A stretch of 64,000 nt of DNA from Spiribacter salilacus (GTDB lineage Bacteria > Pseudomonadota > Gammaproteobacteria > Nitrococcales > Nitrococcaceae). A model generated the notes under the pieces. The model searched no databases. It was not told where the DNA came from and saw nothing but the letters and a program-made list of their open reading frames with translations. Location: the NCBI RefSeq assembly GCF_009649225.1, contig NZ_WJPP01000002.1, positions 434,001-498,000 of the forward strand, written 5' to 3'. Of the stretch, positions 39,799-49,960 are shown one piece after another (the first letter of the stretch is position 1; every line of letters begins with the position of its first letter). The translations under genes were made by a program, and so were the position numbers.

Positions 39799-40950
39799 TT
39801 AATGAGATGTCAGCGCAGCGCGCGCTGCTAATGCGTTTTGCGCTGCTTCTTCACGCGTTGCCCCTAAAGCGGTGATATGGCCCATCTTTCGTCCCGGACG
39901 CGGCTCTGCCTTACCATACAAATGTAAATTAACGCATGAATTTGCCAATGCCTGTGACCAATCAGGCGTTTGTGGCTTGCCATCGATCTGCCATAAATCG
40001 CCAAGCAAATTGGCCATTGCCACCGCAGAATGTCGTGTTGTATCACCCAGTGGAAGCCCACAAACGGCACGCAGTTGCTGGGCAAACTGGCTGGTGGCAC
40101 AGCCTTCTATCGTCAAATGCCCGGAGTTATGCGGCCGCGGCGCCACCTCGTTAATGAGCAGATCGCCGCTTTTAGTCAGAAACATCTCCACACAAAGCAC
40201 GCCCACCACGCCAAGCGTTTCGAGCACACCATGGGCAATTTCACGGGCGGCGGCTGTTTGGGTGGCTGATAGCGGCAAATCAGCAATCGATAAATCCAAA
40301 ATATGCTGACTGTGCCGATTCTCAATTAGCCCATAATCAACCACTTGGCCATTAAGCCCACGGGCAGCAACAACCGATAGCTCAAGCTCAAAATCAACCA
40401 CCTGCTCCAGCACGGCTGGCTGTTCCCCGATGCCTGCCCAGGCCGATTGCGCCTCTGCTGGTTGGTTAATGCGAACTTGGCCTTTGCCATCATAACCAAA
40501 CCCAGCCGTTTTCAGGATCGCTGGGCAACCTAGGGTAGCAATCGCTTCAGTTAGCGATGCCAAATCAGATACCGGCACAAACGGTGTGAGTGGCAATCCG
40601 GCCGAAGAAAGCGCCTGCTTTTCACGTAACCGATTTTGCGTGATGTGCAGCACTTGCCCATCAGGGCGCACCGGGGCATGCCTTGCCGCCACCGCTGTTG
40701 CCTCAGACGCTACGTTTTCAAACTCAAAGGTCACCACATCAACGGATTGGGCAAACTGCTCAATGGCATCAAGGTCTGCATAATCCGCCACAACCTCACA
40801 ATCGGCGATCTGCCCGGTGGGTGAATCTTTTTCTGGTGATAGCGTAAAGACTCGATAGCCCATTTGCCGCGCACTTTGAGCCAGCATTCGACCGAGCTGA
40901 CCACTGCCTAAAATGCCGATTGTTGCCCCCGGCAGAATCGGTTTGCTCAA
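39799..40950 (-). CDS. purK: N5-carboxyaminoimidazole ribonucleotide synthase
   Basis: PurK uses ATP and bicarbonate to make N5-carboxyaminoimidazole ribonucleotide in purine synthesis. The 383-residue ATP-grasp protein opens with [14 protein letters not shown] (9-22), has the ATP-binding [12 protein letters not shown] loop and the metal-binding [25 protein letters not shown] region. It overlaps purE by four bases (ATGA), the usual purEK arrangement. Confidence 0.96.
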   Translation of the reverse strand: MSKPILPGATIGILGSGQLGRMLAQSARQMGYRVFTLSPEKDSPTGQIADCEVVADYADLDAIEQFAQSVDVVTFEFENVASEATAVAARHAPVRPDGQVLHITQNRLREKQALSSAGLPLTPFVPVSDLASLTEAIATLGCPAILKTAGFGYDGKGQVRINQPAEAQSAWAGIGEQPAVLEQVVDFELELSVVAARGLNGQVVDYGLIENRHSQHILDLSIADLPLSATQTAAAREIAHGVLETLGVVGVLCVEMFLTKSGDLLINEVAPRPHNSGHLTIEGCATSQFAQQLRAVCGLPLGDTTRHSAVAMANLLGDLWQIDGKPQTPDWSQALANSCVNLHLYGKAEPRPGRKMGHITALGATREEAAQNALAARAALTSH

Positions 40951-41441
40951 GGCAGCTCGTCCTCCATTACCCGTTGCGTTTGCGCCGCGCGAAAGTGATT
41001 CAGCGCATCGGCCACGGCCGAGTCAAAGCGTGCGAGGATAGCAGCGGCAAATAAGGCCGCATTACGGGCGCCCGCCTCGCCGATTGCAAATGTGGCCACC
41101 GGCACCCCGGCTGGCATTTGCACAATGGATAAAAGCGAATCCATGCCTTTTAGGGCGCGACTTTGCACCGGCACCCCGAGCACGGGCACGGGTGTTTGCG
41201 CAGCGAGCATGCCCGGCAGATGGGCCGCGCCACCTGCGCCCGCAATAATGGCCACCAAACCCCGCGACTCAGCTGTTGCCGCATACTCTGCCATCCAGGC
41301 AGGCGTGCGGTGTGCCGATACAATCTTGCACTCATGCTCAATACCAAAATCAGTCAACTGGCGAGCCGCATGCGCCATCGTTTCCCAGTCGGAGCGGCTC
41401 CCCATGACAATCCCCACCTGGGGTGTCTTATCGGCCATCAT
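40947..41441 (-). CDS. purE: N5-carboxyaminoimidazole ribonucleotide mutase (class I PurE)
   Basis: PurE moves the carboxyl group of N5-CAIR to C4. The 164-residue protein has [13 protein letters not shown] (9-21), catalytic-region SAHRTP (43-48) and [11 protein letters not shown]. The His45 and AAHLPG signature mark class I, which works together with PurK. The start overlaps the end of phaC by 14 bases, so the two are coupled, an unusual neighbour for purE. Confidence 0.96.
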   Translation of the reverse strand: MMADKTPQVGIVMGSRSDWETMAHAARQLTDFGIEHECKIVSAHRTPAWMAEYAATAESRGLVAIIAGAGGAAHLPGMLAAQTPVPVLGVPVQSRALKGMDSLLSIVQMPAGVPVATFAIGEAGARNAALFAAAILARFDSAVADALNHFRAAQTQRVMEDELP

Positions 41442-43215
41442 GGCTTTCCTTCACGTACTGCCCGGGCGCATCAGCCAATGGCTTCAATACCCCGCCGCCA
41501 GGCTCGCGCGCTGGCACGCTGCCACCACGTTTTGGCTTTAACCAATCAACCCAGTCCAGCCACCAAGAGCCCTCATGCTGCTCGGCATTGGCAAGCCATG
41601 CTTCTGGATCTTTGGGGCGGCGTGAATTTGTCCAATAACCGTACTTTTGCTTTTCGGGCGGATTAATGACGCCAGCGATATGCCCGGATCCACCCAGCAC
41701 AAAGCGACCACGGCCACCCAGCAACTTCGCGCCCGTATAGCAGGCGTGCCAAGGCGCAATATGGTCTTCTTTGGCCGAGACAAAGTAGTTGGGCACTTTG
41801 ACCTTACTCAAATCGATATCAACGCCATCCAGCTGAATACCGCCAGGCTCACGCAGCTTATTTTCAAGATACATATTGCGTAGGTAAAACGCATGCATGC
41901 GGGCTGGCATATTCGTTGCGTCTTGATTCCAGAACAGCAAATCAAAGGGGAATGGATCCTCGCCCTTTAAATAGTTATTCACGAAAAATGACCAAATGAG
42001 ATCGTTCGACCTTAGGCTAGACATGGTGGCTGCCATTTGCGGCCCAGCCAAAAAGCCTTTTTCATTCATCTGCCGCTCTAACGTCTCCAGCTGCTCTTCG
42101 TCGATAAAGACTTCTAACTCGCCGGGGCTTTCAAAATCGAGCAGGGTAGTCAGGAAAGTGGCGCTATGCACCCCTTCTACCCCTTTATCGGCCATCCACG
42201 CCAGCGTTGAGGCAAGCAACGTACCGCCCAAGCAATAGCCGATCATGTTGACATCGCGCTCGCCAACAATCTGTTCAACGGCATCAAGTGCGGCCAGAGG
42301 CCCTTGATGCATGTAATCTTCAAACTGCTTTTCTGCCAGCTCAGCGCTGGGGTTGCACCAAGAGATAACAAACACGGTAAAGCCCTGATCGACTAGCCAC
42401 TTCACAAACGAGTTCTTTGGCTTGAGATCCAAAATGTAGTACTTGTTAATCCAAGGCGGCACAAAAAGCAGCGGCCGTCGAGCAACTTCTTCAGTTTGGG
42501 GGCTGTACTGAATCAGCTCCATTAGCTCATTGCGGTACACCACTTTGCCAGGGGTGATAGCAAGATCTTTGCCCACTTCAAAGGCTTCTGGGTGCGTCTG
42601 GCGGATTTTTAATCGGCCGTTGCCTCGCTCTAAGTCTTCTAGCAGCTTGTTCAACCCATCGATCAGGTTTTGACCGCGGGTTTTCACGGTAAGCTCAAGC
42701 ACCTCGGGGTTGGTTGCCAAGAAGTTACTCGGCGAGGTCGCACTCACAAACTGACGGGTATAGAAATCAATTTTCCGCCGGGTTTTATCATCTAACCCTT
42801 CGGCACGATCTACTGTGCTATGCAGATAATCAGCAGTTAGCAGATAAGACTGCTTCACAAAATCAAAAAACGGGTTGTCGTCCCAAGAGTCGTGAGCAAA
42901 CCGCTTATCTCGATCATCGGCAGGCCGCACGGGGTCGCTGTCTACGCCCATCATACGCAGCGTTGAATTCTGCATGAGCGTCATATAGTCCTGCCAAAAC
43001 GCCATATGCGCCTGGGCCAGTTGAACCGGGTCAGACATCAATCGGGTATAAAGGTCAGTGAACAACTTGCTCATATGCAGTGCATCGTCCATTGATACCT
43101 GCTCTCCCGACTGTTGCCGTGAGAGGAAATCTGCCACCAACTGTTGGCTTCGACCCGCAATTTCAGACAGTGACCGGGTTAGCTCGTTGGCATCTATTTC
43201 TACTGAATCATTCAT
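41428..43215 (-). CDS. phaC: Class I poly(3-hydroxyalkanoate) synthase
   Basis: PhaC polymerises 3-hydroxyacyl-CoA into storage polyester on granule surfaces. The 595-residue protein has the catalytic triad Cys328 (GYCLGG lipase-like box), Asp484 ([10 protein letters not shown]) and His512 (GGSGHIAGV), close to Cys319/Asp480/His508 of Cupriavidus necator. Its length and lone gene, with no phaE, fit class I. I chose the ATG at 43215; the reading frame from 43314 adds 33 residues that run into the divergent rsmJ gene. No phaA, phaB or phasin gene is in the window. The gene is first in an apparent operon with purE, purK and rdgC. Confidence 0.95.
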   Translation of the reverse strand: MNDSVEIDANELTRSLSEIAGRSQQLVADFLSRQQSGEQVSMDDALHMSKLFTDLYTRLMSDPVQLAQAHMAFWQDYMTLMQNSTLRMMGVDSDPVRPADDRDKRFAHDSWDDNPFFDFVKQSYLLTADYLHSTVDRAEGLDDKTRRKIDFYTRQFVSATSPSNFLATNPEVLELTVKTRGQNLIDGLNKLLEDLERGNGRLKIRQTHPEAFEVGKDLAITPGKVVYRNELMELIQYSPQTEEVARRPLLFVPPWINKYYILDLKPKNSFVKWLVDQGFTVFVISWCNPSAELAEKQFEDYMHQGPLAALDAVEQIVGERDVNMIGYCLGGTLLASTLAWMADKGVEGVHSATFLTTLLDFESPGELEVFIDEEQLETLERQMNEKGFLAGPQMAATMSSLRSNDLIWSFFVNNYLKGEDPFPFDLLFWNQDATNMPARMHAFYLRNMYLENKLREPGGIQLDGVDIDLSKVKVPNYFVSAKEDHIAPWHACYTGAKLLGGRGRFVLGGSGHIAGVINPPEKQKYGYWTNSRRPKDPEAWLANAEQHEGSWWLDWVDWLKPKRGGSVPAREPGGGVLKPLADAPGQYVKESHDGR

Positions 43216-43307
43216 TGTTCTAATCGCCTTAATACTCAAGGTCATGAGATCATACGGCACTGCGGCAAAAGGCGACAAACAGGTGACCCATAATTTGTGT
43301 AAATTCA

Positions 43308-44060
43308 ATGGCAATTTCTCTGGTTATTACCCCTGAGATAAGCCAACAACGCGGATTTGAGATTGCCCAGCGCACGGGCGCTACGCTTATGCATTCTGCG
43401 CCCGTTAACGGACAATACTTGCAGCTGAGCCCCACTGGTCTTGCACTTTGTGATAGCGAACAACCCAAACAGCGTTTGCGCGTTGATTTCACCGCAGGCA
43501 AGCAGGGCTTTCGACTGCGTCAGCATGGCCAGGCACGTGAAGCCATTGTCCGCGCCTGCGGAATAGGCAAAGCGCCCAAACTGCATATTGTTGATGCAAC
43601 GGCTGGCCTTGGTCATGACGCCTTTGTACTCGCCAGCCATGGCGCTATCGTGACAATGCTAGAGCGATCGGTTGTTGTGGCCGCATTACTGCGTGACGGG
43701 CTGCAAAGAGCCGAGCAGGAAGGCGCCCATCACATCACAAGCAGACTGACACTCATTCAGACTGAGGCCGTTGACTGGCTCAACCAAAGCGACTGGCCGG
43801 CAGCAGATGCGGTTTATTTAGACCCCATGTATCGCCCAGCCCGGCGTAAAGCCGCCGCGGCCAAACCGCTGGCAATGCTCGAAAAGCTGCTTGAGCAACA
43901 ACAACAAAACAACGAAAACTTGCTGACTGCCGCGCTAAAGGCCGCCAGCAAACGAGTGGTTGTCAAACGTCAACGCCTAGCGCCCACACTAGGACAGGCA
44001 CCGCCAAATTTCAGCATTACTGGGCGGAGCACCCGTTTTGATGTTTATATTCCGGGCTGA
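43308..44060 (+). CDS. rsmJ: 16S rRNA (guanine1516-N2)-methyltransferase
   Basis: RsmJ methylates G1516 of 16S rRNA using S-adenosylmethionine. The 250-residue protein has the SAM-binding motif VDATAGLGHDAFVLAS, the acidic second motif LERSVVVAALL and the active-site stretch VYLDPMYRP (DPMY in place of DPPY). The C-terminus ends in the family pattern GRSTRFDVY. It is divergent from phaC across 92 bases; CATAAT at 43289 is a possible -10 box. It converges with the next gene with a 16-base overlap. Confidence 0.93.
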   Translation: MAISLVITPEISQQRGFEIAQRTGATLMHSAPVNGQYLQLSPTGLALCDSEQPKQRLRVDFTAGKQGFRLRQHGQAREAIVRACGIGKAPKLHIVDATAGLGHDAFVLASHGAIVTMLERSVVVAALLRDGLQRAEQEGAHHITSRLTLIQTEAVDWLNQSDWPAADAVYLDPMYRPARRKAAAAKPLAMLEKLLEQQQQNNENLLTAALKAASKRVVVKRQRLAPTLGQAPPNFSITGRSTRFDVYIPG

Positions 44061-44908
44061 TAACGCGGGATGGTGACTGAGGCCTCTAATGCCAGCATGC
44101 ACGCCCAGGGCTCATTGGCTAAAGCTGGCTGTTCCAGATCGGCCAAAGACACCAAGCGCAAGCGCAAATCACTAAAGCCAGCTCTTGCTAAATGATTAAC
44201 CGCGGTAGCATGCGCTGCTTCATCGCAAGTAACACTCATCACCGCAATCAAACTGCCACCACTACCTGAGGCCGGGTCAAACTCTGCAATGCGCAAGCTG
44301 CGCAGCCGCTCGCCAAAGTCAGCCCGTAAGATGGGCCATGCCCCCTGCAGCCGCTGCCGGTGTGCTCCATTTAGCATGGGCAACGGTGGCATCACCTCTC
44401 GTAACGCTGATTCAATCAGTGCGGGGGATGGGTGATCGGTTTGTGCATCCGGCTGGCTGCTCAGCCACCGTCTAACACCCGCTGGATCTGCAGGATGTAC
44501 CGCCAACAGTCGTTCAAAAAACGCCTTTGGGCAACTCACCGCATGCTGGCCGGCCACTTCCAGTCTTTGCCCAGGCGCACCGCAGTGCTCACAACACACC
44601 GCAGCGGCATCACGCGCACGCAGAATGGCGGGCAGCACATGATCTTTACCGCCCTCAAAGCGAATTTCCAGCGCACCTTGATTGGCCCGCAGCCGTTGCC
44701 AGCGAAAAATGCCGCGTTGAGACTCGGGAACTAACCGTTCGACATCTGCAAATAAACGCTCAAGTAATGGGTGCCAGCCCCTGCCAACCTCTACAACAAC
44801 AGGCTCTGCCACTTCATTACGCGCACGGTTACGGAACTGCCAAGGATAGCGCAGCTGGGCCGCTGCTAAGAAAGCGCGGTGATGTCTTTCGTGATCGGGA
44901 ACAATCAT
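44045..44908 (-). CDS. Hypothetical protein with zinc-ribbon-like cysteine motif
   Basis: A 287-residue protein I do not recognise. Its first half has WHPLLERLFADVERL, FRWQRLRANQGALEIRF and then a CEHCGAPGQRLE motif with a later SCP. This resembles the short zinc-binding domain found in many uncharacterised and immunity-like bacterial proteins with a KEKFGTLR segment before a CExCG motif. The second half (about 150-285) is rich in Arg and Leu with no known pattern. There is no signal peptide. A terminator for the next gene lies just upstream, so it has its own promoter. Its 3' end overlaps rsmJ by 16 bases. Confidence 0.7.
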   Translation of the reverse strand: MIVPDHERHHRAFLAAAQLRYPWQFRNRARNEVAEPVVVEVGRGWHPLLERLFADVERLVPESQRGIFRWQRLRANQGALEIRFEGGKDHVLPAILRARDAAAVCCEHCGAPGQRLEVAGQHAVSCPKAFFERLLAVHPADPAGVRRWLSSQPDAQTDHPSPALIESALREVMPPLPMLNGAHRQRLQGAWPILRADFGERLRSLRIAEFDPASGSGGSLIAVMSVTCDEAAHATAVNHLARAGFSDLRLRLVSLADLEQPALANEPWACMLALEASVTIPRYQPGI

Positions 44909-44917
44909 CCAAATATG

Positions 44918-44951
44918 AAAAAGCCCGTCCTGCTAAGCAGTGACGGGCTTT
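44918..44951 (-). terminator. Rho-independent terminator after the RRM gene
   Basis: A ten-pair stem, AAAGCCCGTC (44920-44929) with GACGGGCTTT (44942-44951), encloses a 12-base loop. Read on the minus strand it ends in five Ts. It lies 20 bases beyond the stop of the RNA-binding protein gene. Confidence 0.88.
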
Positions 44952-44971
44952 AGATAACCTAGGTTAGGCTA

Positions 44972-45268
44972 TTACCAAGAACGACGTTGGCCACCGCCAC
45001 CGCCGCCACCACCGCCGCCACCGGGCTTGCGGTCCTGCGCTTCGTTAATGCGCAACGTCCGGCCATCGAGCTCAGTCCCATTAAGGGCCTCGATAGCAGC
45101 ATCTGCCTCGGCTGGGTCCATACGGACAAAGCCAAAACCACGAGGCCGACCCGTTTCACGGTCGGTAATCATACGAACTTCTTTAACGTCACCATGGGCG
45201 GAGAAGAGCTCGCGCACCTCGTCTTCGGAGGCGGAGAAGGGCAAATTGCCCACATAAATCGATTTCAT
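44972..45268 (-). CDS. RNA-recognition-motif (RRM) RNA-binding protein with polyglycine tail
   Basis: A 98-residue single-RRM protein. RNP2 is IYVGNL (4-9) and RNP1 is RGFGFVRM (43-50), the two strands that bind single-stranded RNA. The C-terminus (about 80-98) is a run of eleven glycines ending QRRSW, probably flexible. Proteins of this kind in proteobacteria and cyanobacteria are often cold-induced. I chose the ATG at 45268 (MKSIYVGNL); a GTG immediately before it is also possible. The upstream 180 bases to the next gene would give a long leader, common for such genes. It ends in a clear terminator. Confidence 0.93.
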   Translation of the reverse strand: MKSIYVGNLPFSASEDEVRELFSAHGDVKEVRMITDRETGRPRGFGFVRMDPAEADAAIEALNGTELDGRTLRINEAQDRKPGGGGGGGGGGGQRRSW

Positions 45269-45449
45269 CACTAGATCTCATCAATCACTGTCAACCATTC
45301 AAGGAGGACAGGTCTAACACAGCGAGTAGCGGTTGCTACCCTTCGGACAGCCCAGTTTGAGCCGCCAAGCAAAGCCATCGCAATGACACATGCCTGACTT
45401 GACAATACGTGAGCCCAGCGGTATGCGCAATCAAAAACGATCGCTTTCT

Positions 45450-46844
45450 TCAAATTGTCATATTTTGACGGATCAATCCCTGCCGAGACCAGTCACCTAA
45501 AGTACGCCAAATGTCTTGTCTCACCTGTGGCAACGTGGCCGGTGTGGCCAGCTGCTTGGCCATCTCTTCTGGCTCAGTGCCCGCACACATCTGCAACCAT
45601 ATCCAGCTGGCCGTCTCGTTAGAGCTAAATACTTGACCAGTAGCATGAGAAATCAGAAAAAGCTGATCATTTTTAATCACCTCCTCAACCCTCCATGGTT
45701 GATATGACGGTGTCAGTGGCTGCCCCACCACCTGCTCTGCCGCCTGCTGATCCGCTAAGCTTGGCGCAATCAACTGGTGAAATTTTGACTGCGCGTCTGC
45801 GGCTGGATAAAGGCAGCGATAGCGCCCGGATTGCAACGGCCCATTCAGGCCAAGCAACCCCACCAAATCATCAATCAGCGCTTTTTTCATGGCTGCCTCG
45901 GTAATACCCCCCTGCTCCGGACGCGCGCAGGTTTCTAGCGAAGGGCTTAAATTACACTCAAGCAGCCAGGGCTTAAGCTGTGCATCAATCAGGCAATCCA
46001 GCCCCATCAGCTCATAGGTATGCGCAGCAATTGGGCCAATGGCTTGAGCGCGCGCCCGCATGGCCTCGCAACCTGCCATAACCGTGCGCACAATCAGATC
46101 ATCAATTTGCCCAAGCAATCGAGTGGCATCATGCCCTTGCGCTTTCAGCCATTCGCTATAGTCCGTTAATGAGAGAAACTCCACGCCGACTTCGGCATTA
46201 CGCTCGTTAACATCCGGATTGGTCAAAAAGACGTAGGGGTTCTTTCGCTCCTCAGGTGCGTAAGGCATAGACGCTAATTTGACCGACCCCTCTGCAAATC
46301 GCCAGATGCGCAGCGGATCAATCTCACTAATCAACACGTAAAGCCGCAGCACGTATTTTCGGCCTTGATAAAGATGCGGCGCATCAAGATACCGCTGCAC
46401 CACCCAATCACCCTGCGTCGGGAGGGTATCGAGGGTATCAAGTAGCTGAATATCCTCTCCGCGTGCGCCATTAGCGGGCTTGACGATCCACGCCGTATCC
46501 GGTGCTTGTTCGGCCGCTTGCTGCAGCGCCTCTTGCTCTGCCGGCAGGTTATAGGTTTCAGGCCAAAACACATCCGTTAATTCCCACCGCTTTTGCGCCG
46601 CATCAAGTGTTTGGTGCAAAGCGCTTTTTACGGTTAGGTGATTATTGCCGGGAATATGATTAATCCAGCTGTGCTCGGGGGCCTGAGCAAACACCTCTGG
46701 CGCCGGCATATCGGTATGCCAAATTGCATGCCAATTTGAGGCGGAGCCTTGTTGCCATAAATCAGGGCTCAGCGCCTCGGCAAACAGCCGATTCTGGCTC
46801 CCCTGTGAATCACCTTGAAACCAAACCTTGCGCTGATGCGCCAT
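45450..46844 (-). CDS. Tubulin-tyrosine-ligase-like ATP-grasp protein fused to a PqqD-like domain
   Basis: A 464-residue protein with two parts. Residues 58-335 follow the tubulin-tyrosine ligase (TTL) pattern: HIPGNNHLTVK, WIVKPANGARGEDI (119-132, ATP-binding Lys122), QRYLDAPHLYQGRKYVLRL, ISEIDPLRIWRFAEG, FLTNPDVNERN and GLDCLIDAQLKPWLLECN (281-298) with metal-binding Glu296 and Asn298. TTL enzymes ligate an amino acid to a protein carboxyl group. Residues about 381-464 resemble PqqD: QLFLISHATGQVFSSNETAS, IWLQMCAG and a GLI ending. PqqD domains bind leader peptides of modified peptides. I chose the ATG at 46844 with GAGG nine bases upstream; a start at 46883 would add 13 residues. It is divergent from the DoxX-like gene by 78 bases. 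Confidence 0.82.
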   Translation of the reverse strand: MAHQRKVWFQGDSQGSQNRLFAEALSPDLWQQGSASNWHAIWHTDMPAPEVFAQAPEHSWINHIPGNNHLTVKSALHQTLDAAQKRWELTDVFWPETYNLPAEQEALQQAAEQAPDTAWIVKPANGARGEDIQLLDTLDTLPTQGDWVVQRYLDAPHLYQGRKYVLRLYVLISEIDPLRIWRFAEGSVKLASMPYAPEERKNPYVFLTNPDVNERNAEVGVEFLSLTDYSEWLKAQGHDATRLLGQIDDLIVRTVMAGCEAMRARAQAIGPIAAHTYELMGLDCLIDAQLKPWLLECNLSPSLETCARPEQGGITEAAMKKALIDDLVGLLGLNGPLQSGRYRCLYPAADAQSKFHQLIAPSLADQQAAEQVVGQPLTPSYQPWRVEEVIKNDQLFLISHATGQVFSSNETASWIWLQMCAGTEPEEMAKQLATPATLPQVRQDIWRTLGDWSRQGLIRQNMTI

Positions 46845-46856
46845 CAGACAAACCTC

Positions 46857-46905
46857 TTTCGAACGAGTAAGATGGAGGGTCAAGTATGGCGCTTGTCGCT
46901 CGAAA
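46857..46905. repeat. Short inverted repeat in the TTL/DoxX divergent promoter gap
   Basis: TTTCGA (46857-46862) and TCGAAA (46900-46905) are inverted six-base arms 37 bases apart in the only non-coding gap shared by both sides of the locus. They could be operator half-sites, but arms this short can arise by chance. Confidence 0.25.
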
Positions 46906-46922
46906 ATTGGAGGTCATTTAAC

Positions 46923-47300
46923 ATGGGGGCACCCCTTCACACCGGCGATCCGTTGCTTGATCGTCAAGCAGCGATTGGGCAGTGGTTACTGCGAACACCA
47001 TTGGCAATAGCGTTGCTTTATCAGGGTTTTAATCGATTCCTGATTGATGGTGCGCCCTGGCTTGCCGTAGCAGAAATTGCCACGGGCCTTGGTCTATTGG
47101 CGGGGGCGCTGCTGGGTGGCTGGCTAACCCGCATCGGCGCTTTTGCTGCCAGCCTTCTGCTGCTGGGGGCCATTTTTATGGTGCACTGGGGGCAATGGCA
47201 TCCCTTGCCCTCAGATTCTCACCCTGCCGGTGGCATCGCACTGCCCATTACACTGCTTTGCATTGCCATTTATCTTCTTATTCGCGGCAACGAGGTATAA
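46923..47300 (+). CDS. DoxX/MauE-like small membrane protein
   Basis: A 125-residue inner-membrane protein with about four hydrophobic segments (about 16-30, 40-62, 64-84 and 98-120). The layout and the GFNRFLIDGAPWLA and GGWLTRIGAFAAS segments are those of the DoxX superfamily, whose members act with thiol or oxidase systems. A HWGQWHPLPSDSHPAGG loop precedes the last helix. I chose the ATG at 46923, nine bases after GGAGG; a frame from 46815 would run back through the promoter into the divergent gene. It is followed nine bases later by the PEA-repeat protein gene. Confidence 0.75.
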   Translation: MGAPLHTGDPLLDRQAAIGQWLLRTPLAIALLYQGFNRFLIDGAPWLAVAEIATGLGLLAGALLGGWLTRIGAFAASLLLLGAIFMVHWGQWHPLPSDSHPAGGIALPITLLCIAIYLLIRGNEV

Positions 47301-47309
47301 CAAGCGCGC

Positions 47310-48085
<776 letters not shown>

Positions 48086-48634
48086 TTAACCGATCACGGC
48101 TAAACCATACCAGACCCCGCCCGCCGATTGACCCCGTCGTAAGGTCCAATGCTCCGGCAGCATCGGCATAGAAGCGGCCTCAAGGTAGATTTGCGCGCCC
48201 GGATTCAGCCATTCGTCCTGTGTCAGCAAAGGCATAACCGCTGCCAGCAACGTCGACTGAAACGGCGGATCAATAAAAACAAGATCAAACTTCGCAGCGG
48301 GTGGCCGTTTTAAAAACCGCAAGGCATCATCGGTAATGACCTGTGCAAGCGCGGTGGCATCAAGCTGCTCTATGGCTGCTTTTAGCGCGCTGGCCGCTCG
48401 ACGATGACGCTCCACCAATACCGCCGATGCCGCACCTCGAGATAAGGCTTCTAGCCCAAGAGCCCCGGTGCCAGCAAAAAGATCCAGCACACGGGCGCCC
48501 TGCAGATCGCCTTGCAGCCAATTAAATAGCGTTTCTCGATTACGATCGGCGGTTGGCCTTAGGCCAGCGGCAGCCGTAACTGGCAACCGCCGCCCACGCC
48601 ACTGACCCGCAATAATCCGCAGTTGCCCCGCCAA
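48086..48634 (-). CDS. rsmD: 16S rRNA (guanine966-N2)-methyltransferase
   Basis: RsmD methylates G966 of 16S rRNA. The 182-residue protein has the N-terminal RIIAGQWRGRRLPV, PTADRNRETLFNWL, the SAM motif VLDLFAGTGALGLEALSRG and the catalytic DPPF (FIDPPFQ). It is three bases downstream of the M16 protease genes and upstream of coaD, all on the minus strand. Confidence 0.96.
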   Translation of the reverse strand: MAGQLRIIAGQWRGRRLPVTAAAGLRPTADRNRETLFNWLQGDLQGARVLDLFAGTGALGLEALSRGAASAVLVERHRRAASALKAAIEQLDATALAQVITDDALRFLKRPPAAKFDLVFIDPPFQSTLLAAVMPLLTQDEWLNPGAQIYLEAASMPMLPEHWTLRRGQSAGGVWYGLAVIG

Positions 48635-48637
48635 GCG

Positions 48638-49960
48638 TTAATCTGCCACCGCTTCAATAACCTCAGCCGGGCCAACCAGTACGGTAATCATTCGTTGTGG
48701 ATGCAGATGCTCACGCATCGCCCCTTGCACCGCGTCTGCGTCTAGGTTTTCGATTTTCTCAACAAACTGAGTGAGGTAGTCATGGGGCAGGTCATGAAAG
48801 CCAATGCTAACAACATAACCGAGCAAACTACGGTTGCTGTCTAACTGCAAAGGAAAGCTGCCGGTAATATTGCGCCGAGAATCCTCCAGCCTTTCTGCAG
48901 ATGGCCCTTGCTCAATCAATTCGACCAAGGTGCCACGCAAAACCTCTAGTGCCTCTTCCAGCGCTTCATTACGTACCTGTGTGCCCATCTCAAAGCGGCC
49001 ACGCTGCGCGCCGGTACTCAGTTGCGAGTAGCTGCTATAAGACAACCCCCGCTCCTCACGCATGCGCTCTGCCAGCAACGAGGTTAAACCACCGCCGCCT
49101 AACAGGTGGTTGCCAAAATAAAGCGGGTAGTACGCCTCGTCTCCGCGGGCAACAGACGGCTGGCCAATCAACACATGGGTTTGGCCTGCCTCAAATGGCA
49201 CCCGCACCACCTCTGCGGCTGCTGGCAACTGAACCACTGGCAGCGGTTCAGGCGCTTGCCCAGTAGGCAACCCGGATGTCAGTTGATTAGCCATTGTCTC
49301 GGCATCAGCCCGAGTCAAATTACCCACAATCGCCACGGTCGCGTTCTGTGCAACATAGTGTTTCGCATGAAACGCTTGTAGGTCTTCACGCGTTATTTCA
49401 GGCACCGACTCTAGGGTGCCCTGCGGCGGTTTCGCATACGGATGATCGCCATAAATGGCTGCCGCAAAGGCTTTTTCTGCCAAACTAGAGGCCGATGATT
49501 GCTCTTGTTGCAAGCCAAGCATCATTTGCTGACGCACACGCGCCACCGCATCGTCGGGAAAATTGGCGCCCGCTATCACTGCTGCCAGTTCATTAATCAC
49601 CGGTTTGAGATTGTCGGGATCGCTCAAACTGCGCAGGCTAACTTCTGCCATATCACGGCTACTGCCGGCTGAAACACGCGCCCCATAACGCTCAAAACGC
49701 CGGGCGATGTCGCCTGCATTACGCTCAGCTGTGCCATCAAGCAGCACATTACTGACCATGCGTGCCAGCCCCGGCTGATGCCCATCACGGGCGCTTCCAG
49801 CATCAAATGCGATCCGTAAATCAACAATGGGGAGTTCGTTTCGCTCTACAAACAGCACTTTTGCGCCATTGTCCGTTGTCCACTGCTGAATATCCGCTTC
49901 CATCGCACCCCCTGTGCCGGTAATTACCGTCATTAATCCCCCCAAAAGCCACCGCTTCAT
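48638..49960 (-). CDS. M16 family peptidase-like protein, non-catalytic partner
   Basis: A 440-residue secreted M16-fold protein with a signal peptide (MKRWLLGGLMTVITGTGGAMEA). At the place of the zinc motif HxxEH it has GLARMVSNVL, so it cannot bind zinc there. It probably acts as the regulatory half of a heterodimer with the active protein encoded just upstream, as in mitochondrial processing peptidase-type pairs. A four-base overlap couples the two. The same pair lies beside ftsYEX in Pseudomonas. Confidence 0.9.
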   Translation of the reverse strand: MKRWLLGGLMTVITGTGGAMEADIQQWTTDNGAKVLFVERNELPIVDLRIAFDAGSARDGHQPGLARMVSNVLLDGTAERNAGDIARRFERYGARVSAGSSRDMAEVSLRSLSDPDNLKPVINELAAVIAGANFPDDAVARVRQQMMLGLQQEQSSASSLAEKAFAAAIYGDHPYAKPPQGTLESVPEITREDLQAFHAKHYVAQNATVAIVGNLTRADAETMANQLTSGLPTGQAPEPLPVVQLPAAAEVVRVPFEAGQTHVLIGQPSVARGDEAYYPLYFGNHLLGGGGLTSLLAERMREERGLSYSSYSQLSTGAQRGRFEMGTQVRNEALEEALEVLRGTLVELIEQGPSAERLEDSRRNITGSFPLQLDSNRSLLGYVVSIGFHDLPHDYLTQFVEKIENLDADAVQGAMREHLHPQRMITVLVGPAEVIEAVAD

